Part shown: positions 54,522 through 63,917 of the stretch, one piece after another | Layout of the letters: each line of letters starts with the position of its first letter | Position numbering within the stretch: position 1 is the first letter of the stretch | The notes under the pieces: model-generated | The model's database searches: none | The model's input: only the letters and a program-made list of their open reading frames with translations | What the model was told of the DNA's origin: nothing | Origin: Bacteroidota bacterium | Lineage (GTDB): Bacteria > Chloroflexota > Anaerolineae > Aggregatilineales > Phototrophicaceae | Reading direction: 5' to 3' | Assembly (NCBI GenBank): GCA_027492915.1 | Contig: JAPUDW010000137.1 | Span: 1-64,000 of the forward strand | DNA: 64,000 bases | Translations under genes and position numbers: made by a program

Positions 54522-54749
54522 GTGGCTGAAAGGACAATGTTCACATGTCAACTTTGCAAACAGGTTACACCCGCTCGAACTAAAGCCCGGCGGATCGTGC
54601 TTGAAACACGACCCCGCACCTACATACATCCTTTCGACAAAAAGCGCAGCGAACAACCGCCCGACACCTACGGTTATGAGATCGTCAGGGAGTCTATGGC
54701 CTGCCCCACATGTGCTGCCCAATATAATCTACAAAAAGATAAGGCCTAG
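54522..54749 (+). CDS. Small zinc-ribbon-like protein
   Basis: This 75-residue protein has two Cys pairs, CQLC (residues 9-12) and CPTC (61-64), which could bind one zinc. A basic middle segment (ARTKARRIVLETRPR) suggests nucleic acid or protein binding. GTG at 54522 is chosen because the GGGAG site is 8 nt upstream, whereas the ATG at 54537 has AGGA only 2 nt before it. No family recognised. Confidence 0.7.
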   Translation: MAERTMFTCQLCKQVTPARTKARRIVLETRPRTYIHPFDKKRSEQPPDTYGYEIVRESMACPTCAAQYNLQKDKA

Positions 54750-54765
54750 CCGCCTAACCTAGAGT

Positions 54766-54800
54766 CATTAGGGGCGCGTCACTGTGGCGCGCCCCTAATG
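54766..54800. terminator. Perfect 13-bp hairpin between convergent genes
   Basis: CATTAGGGGCGCG / CGCGCCCCTAATG (13 bp) with a 9-nt loop lies between the zinc protein and the kinase operon, whose ends converge here. It has no T-run but is very stable and could end transcription in both directions. Confidence 0.7.
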
Positions 54801-54820
54801 AATGGCAAAGGATCGTTGGC

Positions 54821-55942
54821 TTATTCGGCGTGTACGATAGGGATGGTGACGGCTACCCGCGTTCCCTGACCGATATGGCTTTCGAGGAACACACTCCCAC
54901 CAAAGAGGTCGACCGCACGCTTGACGATGGCTAACCCCAATCCGGTACCGGTAATGCTGCCGACGTTGGAGCCACGCTTAAACGCCTCGAATAAATGCAC
55001 CTGATCTTCTGCTTCGATACCCACGCCTTGGTCTTCCACCGTAAAGATATAGTTACCGTCATTGCGCTTTAGGCTGACGTATACCATGCTGTGCGGCGCG
55101 GAATATTTGATGGCGTTCGAAATGAGGTTGCTGGCGACCTGCCGCAGTAGGCGGGAATCCGCAACCGCCGAATCGCTAACCTCGTTGGCATATTCGATCT
55201 GATAATTTTCATCGTGGATGGTGCGGAACTCGTCCACAATGTCCAGGACTGTCTCACCAATATCGACCATCGTCGGTTCGTAATGCATACTGTCGGACTC
55301 TATCTGAGCGATGAACAGCATATCATCCAGCATTTGCATGAGTTGGTGTACGGACGATTCGATGCGGTTGAGATGTTTGAGGCGGCGTTCTTCGTTAATC
55401 TGGGCGGCATAATCGCGCACCAGATTATTTGATGACAGGATGGCGGCAAGCGGGTTACGGAAGTCGTGGGAGAACATGGCCACCAGTTTCACTTTGAGTA
55501 AACTACGGGTATGTTCCTGCGATAACGCTTCTTTTAAGTACTGCACTTCGTCACTGTGCAACTGTTCGCGCTGTTCGGACTTTTTCAACTGGCTTTGGAC
55601 CGCTTCCAACAACTGCAAACGGGTAAAAGGTTTGGTGATGTAATCATCCGCACCCAAGGTCATCCCGTAGCGAATGTCGTCATGGGCAGCGCGTGCTGTG
55701 ACAAATATGAATGGGATACGGGCAGTCATAGGGTTTGAATGGACTTCAAGGAACACACCGTAACCATCCAGTTCCGGCATCATGATGTCGCAGACAATCA
55801 AATCCGGTACCCATTGAATAGCATGTTTAACACCAACCATCCCATTTTCGGCACTGAGAACTTGATAATCCTCAAACATCAGCCAATCGGTTATCTCATT
55901 GCGTAGAATGGCTTCATCTTCTATGACTAAAACTTTTGGCAT
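54821..55942 (-). CDS. Receiver-histidine kinase hybrid (REC-HisKA-HATPase)
   Basis: This 373-residue protein has a receiver at the N-terminus (1-120; phosphoacceptor D52 in IVCDIMMPELDG, T82, K104), then a short coiled coil, a HisKA domain with H159 in FSHDFRNPLAA and an ATPase domain (NLISNAIKYS, VEDQGVGIE, GTGLGLAIVK). A receiver in front of a kinase lets one phosphorelay control the activity of another. It has no TM helices, so it is cytoplasmic. It starts 11 nt after the giant kinase gene, with AAGGA before the ATG, so they are one operon and probably one pathway. The output regulator is not in the window. Confidence 0.93.
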   Translation of the reverse strand: MPKVLVIEDEAILRNEITDWLMFEDYQVLSAENGMVGVKHAIQWVPDLIVCDIMMPELDGYGVFLEVHSNPMTARIPFIFVTARAAHDDIRYGMTLGADDYITKPFTRLQLLEAVQSQLKKSEQREQLHSDEVQYLKEALSQEHTRSLLKVKLVAMFSHDFRNPLAAILSSNNLVRDYAAQINEERRLKHLNRIESSVHQLMQMLDDMLFIAQIESDSMHYEPTMVDIGETVLDIVDEFRTIHDENYQIEYANEVSDSAVADSRLLRQVASNLISNAIKYSAPHSMVYVSLKRNDGNYIFTVEDQGVGIEAEDQVHLFEAFKRGSNVGSITGTGLGLAIVKRAVDLFGGSVFLESHIGQGTRVAVTIPIVHAE

Positions 55943-55953
55943 ACAATAAATCC

Positions 55954-58900
55954 TTATGTCAGCAGTGGAATTCTAACAATCATGGTCGTTCCCTGACCTA
56001 CCGAACTGTTCACCTTAATCGTCCCGCCATGCAGCTCTACAGATTCTTTGGTGATGACTAAACCCAAACCTGTTCCTGATATGGTACCTACATTCGCGGC
56101 GCGGTGAAAAGGTTCGAACAAATGCTTGAGATCCGGTTCGGGAATACCAATACCTTGATCACTCACGGATAGGATCAGAGCATCTTCTTCATAAACCAAG
56201 CGCACCTCAACCGGTTTCGTATCGCCGGAATACTTGAGAGCGTTGGATAACAGATTATCAAGAACCTGACGCATCAGCTTCTTATCGAGTTTAGCGGACG
56301 GGGTTTCCACCGGACACCTATACTCGATACGGTGACGGACATCAGAACGGAGTTGGTACTCGTCGATGACTTCACGACAAAAGGCGTCGAGGTTCAAGTC
56401 CAGTGGTTGGAATTCCACACGCTTGGCTTGAATGCGTGCCAATTGGAGCATATCGTCCATAATCCCCTTGAGACGGTCAACCTGCCCACGTATGTTACCC
56501 AGACGGTCGGATACTTGTTCATCCTGCATCTTCTTGCGGTAATTACTGAGGGTTTCGGTCATGGCGAGGATATTCGCCAGCGGCGTGCGAAACTCATGCG
56601 AGGCCATCGACACAAAGCGCGACTTTAGATCACCAAGTTCACGTTCTTTTTCGAAGGCTTGTAGCACGGCTTCTTCGGCGCGTTTTCGCTCGCTAATGTC
56701 GCGGACGGAGGCCACAAACTCCTGAAATTCGCCTGTGTCCTTCGAGACAACCGTTTTGCCAACGGCTTCCAGCCAAATTTGGTGACCGTCCTTATGCTCG
56801 AAGGGGAAAGCGAACGATGTTGTTCCGTCGCTGCCTGCGTTCGATAAGGACTGCGAACGTCCCGGTATGCGGACACGATGATCCATTAACATGCTCCCCA
56901 TGCGCCCTACCAACTCATGCGGTTGGTAGCCTAGTACCGCCTGACTCGACGGCGACACGTACTCGATTTCGCCGTCTTTGTTGGTACGTACGATCACATC
57001 GCTGATATTTTCGGCCAGCAAGCGGTAACGGGCTTCACTTTCACGCTGGGCATCTTCACTTTGTTTGCGTACCAGTAAGCTGGCGATGGTGATGGCGTAC
57101 AATACCAGTGCATCCAGCATCGGTTTGGACGCGGCCTGATGGTGAACTAAATTGTCAGTCACTAACCAGCCAATACTCTGGCTGCCATCCCACAAGGCGA
57201 CTGATGCCTGCCAGCCCACACCGATTTGCTGCCCCTGAAAGTAGATGGTGGCATCTTCCTTAAACCAGAAGTGATTTTCGCTAATTAGGGGTTGGCTAAG
57301 GACTTCAAAATCTTTAGCCTTGACCAGCGCATTGGATTCTTCGGTGATTTCGCCGTGTATATCGGTGCAATACGTACCCTGAGCGCTACCATCCTCAGGA
57401 CGGTACAAAATCAGCGCCATACGGTCAAAGCCCAGACGTTCCAATCCCAATTCGACGGTTCGATAATAAAAATCATCCAGATCGTCAATTTGGGTCAGGT
57501 CAACGGTAATTTCATGGAGTTCCTTCAGGTATCTTTGGAAGACCATTTCGGCCTCTGCTTTGGATTGCAGCGCTTGTTCAGCCTGCTTACGCTTGGTGAT
57601 GTCGCGGATAACGCATACAATGCCCTGCTCGCGGTTTTCTTCGGTGCGGATGTAACCGAGACCTAATTCGGCGTCAAAAAGGGTGCCATCTTTGCGACGC
57701 GCCAGTGTTTCGATATTTTCGCCTTCTTTGGTTATCAGTACATTTTCAATCGCATCTGTCAATCTTTCGCGGTCTTCGGGTCGTACAAGACTGGAAAGCG
57801 CCTGCCCGAAGTAATCCTCGTCGTTACAGGCGAACAGCTTGTTAAACATGGTGTTCGACTGCTGAATGCCGGTGTTGGCATACGACAACAAAATACCGTC
57901 GATACTGTTATTGAGGATAGCCTCCACGCGGTTCTTGGAATAAATGACCTCGGCGGTACGCTGCGCCACGCGCCATTCGAGGATCGCGGCGTGCTGGTTG
58001 ATCTCCTCGTAAAGTTGGCGGTTTTCGATAGCCGGTGCAGCACGTTCGACATAGGCGATCAGGATACGCTGGTCACGTTCACTAAAGGCGTTGGTTTCGG
58101 CGCTTTGCAAATCCAACACGCCGATTACACCGTTCGCCGTTTTCAGCGGAATGACAATTTCCGAGCGGGTACGCGCTTCACTGGGGATGTAGTTCTTGTC
58201 ATCCTCGACATTTGCCACATACACGGTTTTACCAGTGCGCAGCGCCAGAGGTACCAATCCCGGCCCCTCAATCGTCAGCGGGTTTTCCGGCTGGATGTCA
58301 AACTCGCCGGTGCGCGCCAAGCGCACAATCTTCTTCTGTTTTTTGTCATAGAGCATCAAGCCGCAATCGGTATGTTGAAATTCATGTACTACCGCTGCTA
58401 CAATCTGCTGGCCGAGATTAAGTAAGCTGTCGGCCTTAAACAGATACGAAGTCGCATTGTAGAGCGAACTCAGTTCACGCTCGTTGACTTTGCGCTCGGT
58501 AATATTGGTATGTGCCACAACCACACGGCGGGGCGCAGGCTCCAGAAACGGTGTTACCCTTACCCCGAACCAACGTTCCTTGGTTAGGGAATGGTCGGGG
58601 TATTCCAGATAGAATTCATCGAGATGGTCTTCAATGACCGCGCGAATACCCCTAGCCGTTTCACGCGCATCTTTCGCATTGTAACCAACTGTCTTTTCAC
58701 ATACCTCGATGTAATTGGCTCCGGCATAATGTGTTTTATCATCACCATTATTTTCTGCCGCGAACTGCCGCCACGGGTTGTTCATGGCGATAATCTTAGC
58801 ATCGGTGTCGAGCACAACGGTGTTCGCGGGGAAGGCATCCAACGCCGATTGCAAGAATGAACTCAGTTCTTCAATGCGGTCGGTATACAAGTCATGCTCG

Positions 58901-61900
58901 GCTTGCATCTGCTTATTTTCGGTAATGTCGCGCCCGACAGCCTGATATTCGACAATTTTGCCAGCTTCATTGAAAATGGCGCGGTCTTTCCACTGTATCC
59001 ACCGGATGCTGCCATCCGGCAGGCGTGACCGATGCTCGGAAGAACCCGTCGGATTCGATGGTGAGATTTGCTGCATATAGTTTTGGGCTGCATCCAAATC
59101 CACAGGTGGGAAAATATCACGGAAGTTCTTGCCAATGAGCGCTTCCTGCGGCATTTGAACTAGCTCACTATAAGCGCGGTTGGCAAACGTGAGGGTGTAA
59201 TCTGGCAGGTAGCGGCAAATGAGATCGGTTTGATTTTCGATCAATTCGCGATAACGCTCTTCGCTGTCATAGAGTGCATCGCGCAGTTGAAGTTGATGCA
59301 TGGCAATAGCGAGTTGGCCGGCAATTTGTAGCACGATTGACTTGTGTTCGACGCTAAAAAAACCAATCTGATCGGCAGCCAACGTCATGATACCCATCCA
59401 ATCACCCTGAGCCACCAAGGAGATGTTGAGAGTCGTGACCAACCCCTGATCAATCAGTTGTTGGAAACCTGCTTGAATAGGGTTATGCTGCCGCAAATCT
59501 TCGATTGTGCTAACCGGATTTTCTTGGTAGTAAGCGAGATGGTCAGGGCTAAGGGTTATCCGCTGCCCTTTGGATGTGGTGCTGGGGTTACTGTCGTCAA
59601 CCGCATAAATGAATCCTTCGCCCTGAGGGTTCATCAAGGTGATACTAATATATTGGCAGTCGATAATTTGCCGCAGATGTTTAATCGTCGTTTCGATTAC
59701 TAATTCGGTCGAAGTGGCGTTGATAATGGCGTTGTCAATTTTGTGCAGCACTTCCATACGCTGTGCATAGCGTTTGAGTCCTGCTTCAGCTTGCTCCAGC
59801 TCAATCACTTTCTCCGATAATTCGGTGGCACGTTGTTCATGGACATCGGATAAGTGAAGTTGCTGGATCGCAATCGCAAGTTGTTCGCCAACTTCGGAGG
59901 CCATTTCAGCATAGCTGGTATTGAAAAAAGCCAATTTATTAGCGAATAGGCTCGTGTTTTCGGTAGGGCAATCATCATCTGCCTGCAAGACGCCGGGTCG
60001 CGGCAGTTGACCTTCGTCAATAATCTGACTGGTGTAGGGGCGTCCGTCCGCTAAGGGGCGAAAATCATCAGCGGTAAGACTACGGTTCTTATCAAACTGC
60101 GATGCGTCATGCGGCGTGAGTGGGATGTGCATCCCGTGCTTCAGAATGGTTTCATTATGCGAATTGCTTGCAACAACGGTTGATGCGTGAGTTTCCTCAT
60201 CGAATATCGAGAGATTGGCACGGGTATAGGGGATCAGTTCCCGTATCTTGGCGAGCGCGTTTTCGGTCAATGCTTGAACCGAGCCACCATCAATCAGGCG
60301 GGTATCAATTTCATGCAAAATTTCCATAAGCCGCGCATAATGTTTAAGCGAATCTAATGAACGTTTACGCTCGGTAATGTTCAGCATCAAAATCAGAATG
60401 CCTTCGGGCACCGGTTGAATGCTGAATTCAAACCAATTCGATGTGCCATCGGAATAAGGGAACTCGGATTCCACACGCTGCGGAACACGTTCTTTCATCA
60501 CATATTCCATGTACGGGAAGAAGCCTAAATTCTTGATGTCGGGGAACTTTTCTGTTATTTTCGTCCCCATCAGTTCATCACGCGGAACTCGTGTCTGCTG
60601 CGCATTGACTTCGTTGACGTACAAGTAGCGCCATTCAGGGCTTAGAATCTGGCAGCCTTCCATCAAGTCATCCAGAATCTGACGGTAGCGGCCTTCGCTT
60701 TCCAACAGGGCGGTTTCGGCCTGCTGACGGTGGCTTTCTTCCTCAGCAAAGGTCATGGCGAAGGCAATATCTTTCGCCATTTCTTCGACCAACCATAATT
60801 CGACTTCGTTAAAAACCGCCTTCTCGGTAGCAAATAGGTGGAATATCCCTCGAACGTCGCCGTTCACAATCAAGGGCAAGGCAGCGGAAGATTCGTAACC
60901 CATCTGACGCGCCGTTTCACGCCATTCCGGTTTAGGCAGGTCGATATTAATATCATTAACGATTACCCGATTGCCCGTCTTGAGCGCTACCACCGAAGGC
61001 GCATTTGCCAACTGCGGATTGTCGAGGTCAATGGTCAAACGCGGTACGAGATCGGCTGGCATACCGGCGTATCCGACCGGATTAATTCGCCGTGCCTGCC
61101 AATCGACCAATCCGATCCATGCGACTTTAAAAGCACCTTTTTCGACGGCAATTTCGCAGGCAGTCTCAAAGAGTGTAGGTAAATCGCGGATGCGTACGAT
61201 ACTCTGGTTGACATCGCTGAGTACGGATAAGGTCGGGTTGAGGCGACTGATATGCTCTTGTATGGTTTTGCGCTCGGTGATGACCTGAACATGCAAAATC
61301 AGTGTCGGCTGGCCGGTCGGGTCAGTCATGCTGTGGGCAGTCACTTCAACGGCTTCCAATGTGCCATTGGCTCGCTGCATATGGGTTTCAAAACGCTGGA
61401 TTGTGTCTACTGTATGCAATAGATCACTAAGCTTCTTCTGAACCAACGCAGCTTCATTCGGCTCTAAGAAACTTTGAAAGGGTTTGCCGAGTACTGCCGA
61501 AGGCCGATAGTCAAAGGTGGTGGTGAAACCTATGTTGGCATAACGAATGATCTGAAAATTATCAACAAACAAAATTGAGTCATTAAAGCCCTCAATGATT
61601 GACCGGAAGCGTCCCTGACTGTGCTGGAGTGAGGCATACACACTCTTTTGTCGGGCAAGTTCGCGCTCGATCCGCCGATCCGCCTCGCGGCGTAGGATGA
61701 ACCGAACACGTTTCAACTGCTGCTTCATGACGACATCGTTGATGCGTGGGCTGGTGAGGGTGTACGCTTCGTCGGCCTCAGCTTGGGTGTCACACAAAAC
61801 GATGAGCGGCGTTTCCCCGTCATTGGCTTCCATAATCCGAATCGGTTCTGCGCTGATGGCGTACATTACCAGCACAGCATCCCACGGTTTTGTGCTCAAA

Positions 61901-62040
61901 ACGGCTTCAAACGTATCGACCGTATCAGTCGCTTCGATACACGTTTCTTTACCCAATGCTTTCGATAGCAAGGATTTATATTTTGTAGACGGGTCAAGCA
62001 GCAAAACCCGTGGTACTTTTTCTTGTATTTGGCTTACCAT
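55954..62040 (-). CDS. Giant PAS/GAF sensor histidine kinase
   Basis: This protein of about 2028 residues has no TM helix. In order: a receiver-like domain (about 10-125) whose phosphoacceptor Asp position is changed (VLVMYAIS), PAS1 (about 140-260), GAF1 (280-430), PAS2 (450-565), GAF2 (580-740), GAF3 (775-920), PAS3 (925-1045), PAS4 (1065-1185), GAF4 (1190-1350), PAS5 (1365-1490), a GAF-like fifth unit (1505-1650), PAS6 (1660-1780), then HisKA with FVSMASHEFRTPLANI and HATPase (LLSNALKYS, SDQGIGIPE, GTGLGLVI). So it integrates many soluble signals and phosphorylates a downstream receiver, perhaps the one at 54821. I use ATG 62040; an in-frame TTG at 62073 lacks a ribosome binding site. Confidence 0.93.
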   Translation of the reverse strand: MVSQIQEKVPRVLLLDPSTKYKSLLSKALGKETCIEATDTVDTFEAVLSTKPWDAVLVMYAISAEPIRIMEANDGETPLIVLCDTQAEADEAYTLTSPRINDVVMKQQLKRVRFILRREADRRIERELARQKSVYASLQHSQGRFRSIIEGFNDSILFVDNFQIIRYANIGFTTTFDYRPSAVLGKPFQSFLEPNEAALVQKKLSDLLHTVDTIQRFETHMQRANGTLEAVEVTAHSMTDPTGQPTLILHVQVITERKTIQEHISRLNPTLSVLSDVNQSIVRIRDLPTLFETACEIAVEKGAFKVAWIGLVDWQARRINPVGYAGMPADLVPRLTIDLDNPQLANAPSVVALKTGNRVIVNDINIDLPKPEWRETARQMGYESSAALPLIVNGDVRGIFHLFATEKAVFNEVELWLVEEMAKDIAFAMTFAEEESHRQQAETALLESEGRYRQILDDLMEGCQILSPEWRYLYVNEVNAQQTRVPRDELMGTKITEKFPDIKNLGFFPYMEYVMKERVPQRVESEFPYSDGTSNWFEFSIQPVPEGILILMLNITERKRSLDSLKHYARLMEILHEIDTRLIDGGSVQALTENALAKIRELIPYTRANLSIFDEETHASTVVASNSHNETILKHGMHIPLTPHDASQFDKNRSLTADDFRPLADGRPYTSQIIDEGQLPRPGVLQADDDCPTENTSLFANKLAFFNTSYAEMASEVGEQLAIAIQQLHLSDVHEQRATELSEKVIELEQAEAGLKRYAQRMEVLHKIDNAIINATSTELVIETTIKHLRQIIDCQYISITLMNPQGEGFIYAVDDSNPSTTSKGQRITLSPDHLAYYQENPVSTIEDLRQHNPIQAGFQQLIDQGLVTTLNISLVAQGDWMGIMTLAADQIGFFSVEHKSIVLQIAGQLAIAMHQLQLRDALYDSEERYRELIENQTDLICRYLPDYTLTFANRAYSELVQMPQEALIGKNFRDIFPPVDLDAAQNYMQQISPSNPTGSSEHRSRLPDGSIRWIQWKDRAIFNEAGKIVEYQAVGRDITENKQMQAEHDLYTDRIEELSSFLQSALDAFPANTVVLDTDAKIIAMNNPWRQFAAENNGDDKTHYAGANYIEVCEKTVGYNAKDARETARGIRAVIEDHLDEFYLEYPDHSLTKERWFGVRVTPFLEPAPRRVVVAHTNITERKVNERELSSLYNATSYLFKADSLLNLGQQIVAAVVHEFQHTDCGLMLYDKKQKKIVRLARTGEFDIQPENPLTIEGPGLVPLALRTGKTVYVANVEDDKNYIPSEARTRSEIVIPLKTANGVIGVLDLQSAETNAFSERDQRILIAYVERAAPAIENRQLYEEINQHAAILEWRVAQRTAEVIYSKNRVEAILNNSIDGILLSYANTGIQQSNTMFNKLFACNDEDYFGQALSSLVRPEDRERLTDAIENVLITKEGENIETLARRKDGTLFDAELGLGYIRTEENREQGIVCVIRDITKRKQAEQALQSKAEAEMVFQRYLKELHEITVDLTQIDDLDDFYYRTVELGLERLGFDRMALILYRPEDGSAQGTYCTDIHGEITEESNALVKAKDFEVLSQPLISENHFWFKEDATIYFQGQQIGVGWQASVALWDGSQSIGWLVTDNLVHHQAASKPMLDALVLYAITIASLLVRKQSEDAQRESEARYRLLAENISDVIVRTNKDGEIEYVSPSSQAVLGYQPHELVGRMGSMLMDHRVRIPGRSQSLSNAGSDGTTSFAFPFEHKDGHQIWLEAVGKTVVSKDTGEFQEFVASVRDISERKRAEEAVLQAFEKERELGDLKSRFVSMASHEFRTPLANILAMTETLSNYRKKMQDEQVSDRLGNIRGQVDRLKGIMDDMLQLARIQAKRVEFQPLDLNLDAFCREVIDEYQLRSDVRHRIEYRCPVETPSAKLDKKLMRQVLDNLLSNALKYSGDTKPVEVRLVYEEDALILSVSDQGIGIPEPDLKHLFEPFHRAANVGTISGTGLGLVITKESVELHGGTIKVNSSVGQGTTMIVRIPLLT

Positions 62041-62053
62041 ATCCACACTCGGT

Positions 62054-62182
62054 TCATACTGCTTCAGCGGCAAACTGTCTAATTGCCATAGTTACTTCTT
62101 GCGGGGCGCTTAAATGTGGGAGATGTTCTTCAGCGTCACTGGCAACTGCGACGTTGAATTTATGTTTAGTATCAGCATTCAT
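62054..62182 (-). CDS. Small ORF just upstream of the giant kinase
   Basis: A 42-codon frame (MNADTKHKFNVAVASDAEEH at its start) ends with a TGA 13 nt before the kinase ATG at 62040. It starts at ATG 62182, with AGGA about 14 nt upstream. Its stop lies in another frame within the upstream part of the kinase frame, so coupled translation is possible. It could be a leader peptide or chance. The 340 nt upstream of it (62183-62523) are AT-rich and hold the terminator of the convergently oriented side and, presumably, the operon promoter. Confidence 0.4.
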   Translation of the reverse strand: MNADTKHKFNVAVASDAEEHLPHLSAPQEVTMAIRQFAAEAV

Positions 62183-62461
62183 GGCATCCGCATCTTCCTA
62201 CCAAATTTCGGAAAATATCAGCGGTTGTGAGATTAATATTAGCTTCAATGTGTGTAAAATTTAATTTTACAGACAACCATTCCGAATAACACAATATATG
62301 TATTGTTAAGTGATGTTACAATTATATCAGTATTATAAGCCTATTAACTAATAACTTCCCTGACGATAGCGTTGAGGTTAAAGACTATTTTTTTCCTATG
62401 TGCATCGCTAATTAACAGGGTTTTACTAATGTATAACGAAAGTGGCTAGAATTAACGAAAG

Positions 62462-62491
62462 AAATAAAAATGACGGGTGCTGCCCCGTCAT
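62462..62491 (-). terminator. Rho-independent terminator of the G1P dehydrogenase gene
   Basis: On the minus strand ATGACGGG / CCCGTCAT around GCAG-type loop bases is followed by TTTTTATTTC. It begins about 33 nt after the stop of the gene at 62524-63774. Confidence 0.88.
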
Positions 62492-62523
62492 CTTAATTGT
62501 TTATTCAGGTGATTCTGGATATT

Positions 62524-63774
62524 TTATACAATCGGAACATCGAGGATACGGCTGAGTTTAATTACACTAAAGCGGTCGCGCAGGTAATGACCGTATTCTA
62601 ACCCCGGCGCTTCTTCACCCTCGACCAAACCCAACTCATTCGCGGTGGCAGGGCCGCCTACCTGATGTAATAAGCCAGCTATGACCGAAGGTTCCGGCAC
62701 ACTGGCGGCAATTGCCTCAATTTCCGACCAGTGGTCAGCGATACGATGCTTGAGGGCATCGAAGCTTGCATCGTCGAGGTTAAGAAAGGCGTGGTGGTCT
62801 TTTGCCACATCATCCGCCATCTCGCTGTAGCCTTGACGAATCAAGGCGAGTTCGTCCTCACGCTTTGGCACAACAGCGCCTTCCAGCCTGTTCAGCGCCT
62901 CGGCGCGGTTTAATTCGCGGACTTTCGCGTACTGTGCGGCGATCAACGTCAGCGCATAACCGACCTGCGCCCCATGCAGCATGGATGCGCCGTGATGCTT
63001 GAGGCGCTGCATCTCCCAATAATGCGAGGCGTGGTGTTCCGCGCCAGACGCCGGACGCGACGCGCCAAAATCCAGCATACACAGGCCGGACTCGATCAGT
63101 GCTTCGAGCAGCACCCGCACCCCTTCCGGCGTATGCTTGCCGATGGCGTCGGCGTTCGCCACAACACTGTCGATGGCGGCTTTAGTGCGGCGGGCGATGT
63201 CGGCGTCATACGGTTCATTCCACACGAGGCTGCCCATCTTCCAATCGGCAAGCGAGGTGTATTTGCCGATCATATCGCCGAAGCCTGCCGCGATCAGACG
63301 CTGCGGGGCATTCGCCAGCACGTCGATGTCGGCGAACACGGCAATCGGTGCCTGGCAGGTCAAGGTGGTTTTAACGCCGGCGAGAATGATCGGCGCGCCA
63401 ATCGACGTAAAGCCATCCACCGAAGGCGCGGTCGGCATTCCGATGAACGGTCGCCCGCTGCGGTGGCTGACGAAACGGGTAATGTCGGTGATCGAGCCGG
63501 AGCCGACGGCGATAAACGTCAGGTCGCCGGTGGAGGCTTCGACAAAGGTTTTGACGATATGATGTTCGTCGGCGTGGATTTCATTGCCGGTTAAAACCAC
63601 ACTTTTGACATCGTATCCTTTGGCCTTGAGCGCGGCTTCGGCATGGTCGCCGAGCGCTTTATAGGTGTTGGTATCCGCCACGATGCAGAAGCGGGTCAGA
63701 CCTTTGGAAGCGACGTATTCCAGCAGCTTGCTGGTGGCGTCGCTGCCCACGTAAATCGTTTCGATTGCTGCCAT
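62524..63774 (-). CDS. egsA: sn-glycerol-1-phosphate dehydrogenase (AraM/EgsA-type)
   Basis: This 416-residue protein of the iron-containing alcohol dehydrogenase superfamily matches glycerol-1-phosphate dehydrogenase. The NAD(P)-binding loop is VGSGSITDITRF, the substrate region SAPSVDGFTS-like is TAPSVDGFTSIGAP, and the metal ligands come from GFGDMIGK, SGAEHHASH and HGASMLHGAQVG (Asp and two His). It reduces dihydroxyacetone phosphate to sn-glycerol-1-phosphate, the backbone of archaeal-type or glycerol-1-P lipids; AraM in Bacillus is the known bacterial homologue. A terminator follows. The downstream product in this genome is not known. Confidence 0.88.
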   Translation of the reverse strand: MAAIETIYVGSDATSKLLEYVASKGLTRFCIVADTNTYKALGDHAEAALKAKGYDVKSVVLTGNEIHADEHHIVKTFVEASTGDLTFIAVGSGSITDITRFVSHRSGRPFIGMPTAPSVDGFTSIGAPIILAGVKTTLTCQAPIAVFADIDVLANAPQRLIAAGFGDMIGKYTSLADWKMGSLVWNEPYDADIARRTKAAIDSVVANADAIGKHTPEGVRVLLEALIESGLCMLDFGASRPASGAEHHASHYWEMQRLKHHGASMLHGAQVGYALTLIAAQYAKVRELNRAEALNRLEGAVVPKREDELALIRQGYSEMADDVAKDHHAFLNLDDASFDALKHRIADHWSEIEAIAASVPEPSVIAGLLHQVGGPATANELGLVEGEEAPGLEYGHYLRDRFSVIKLSRILDVPIV

Positions 63775-63917
63775 ACTGTCTCATCCTTTACATCAAATTT
63801 ATTCCTGTCATCGCTCCATGATAACTCGGTTTACAAGCCGCTGCCGCTGCGATTGAAGCGCTATTTGCGTTACAATCGGCCTGCTTGCGAACGGATACTT
63901 ACATTGAAGGATCATTC

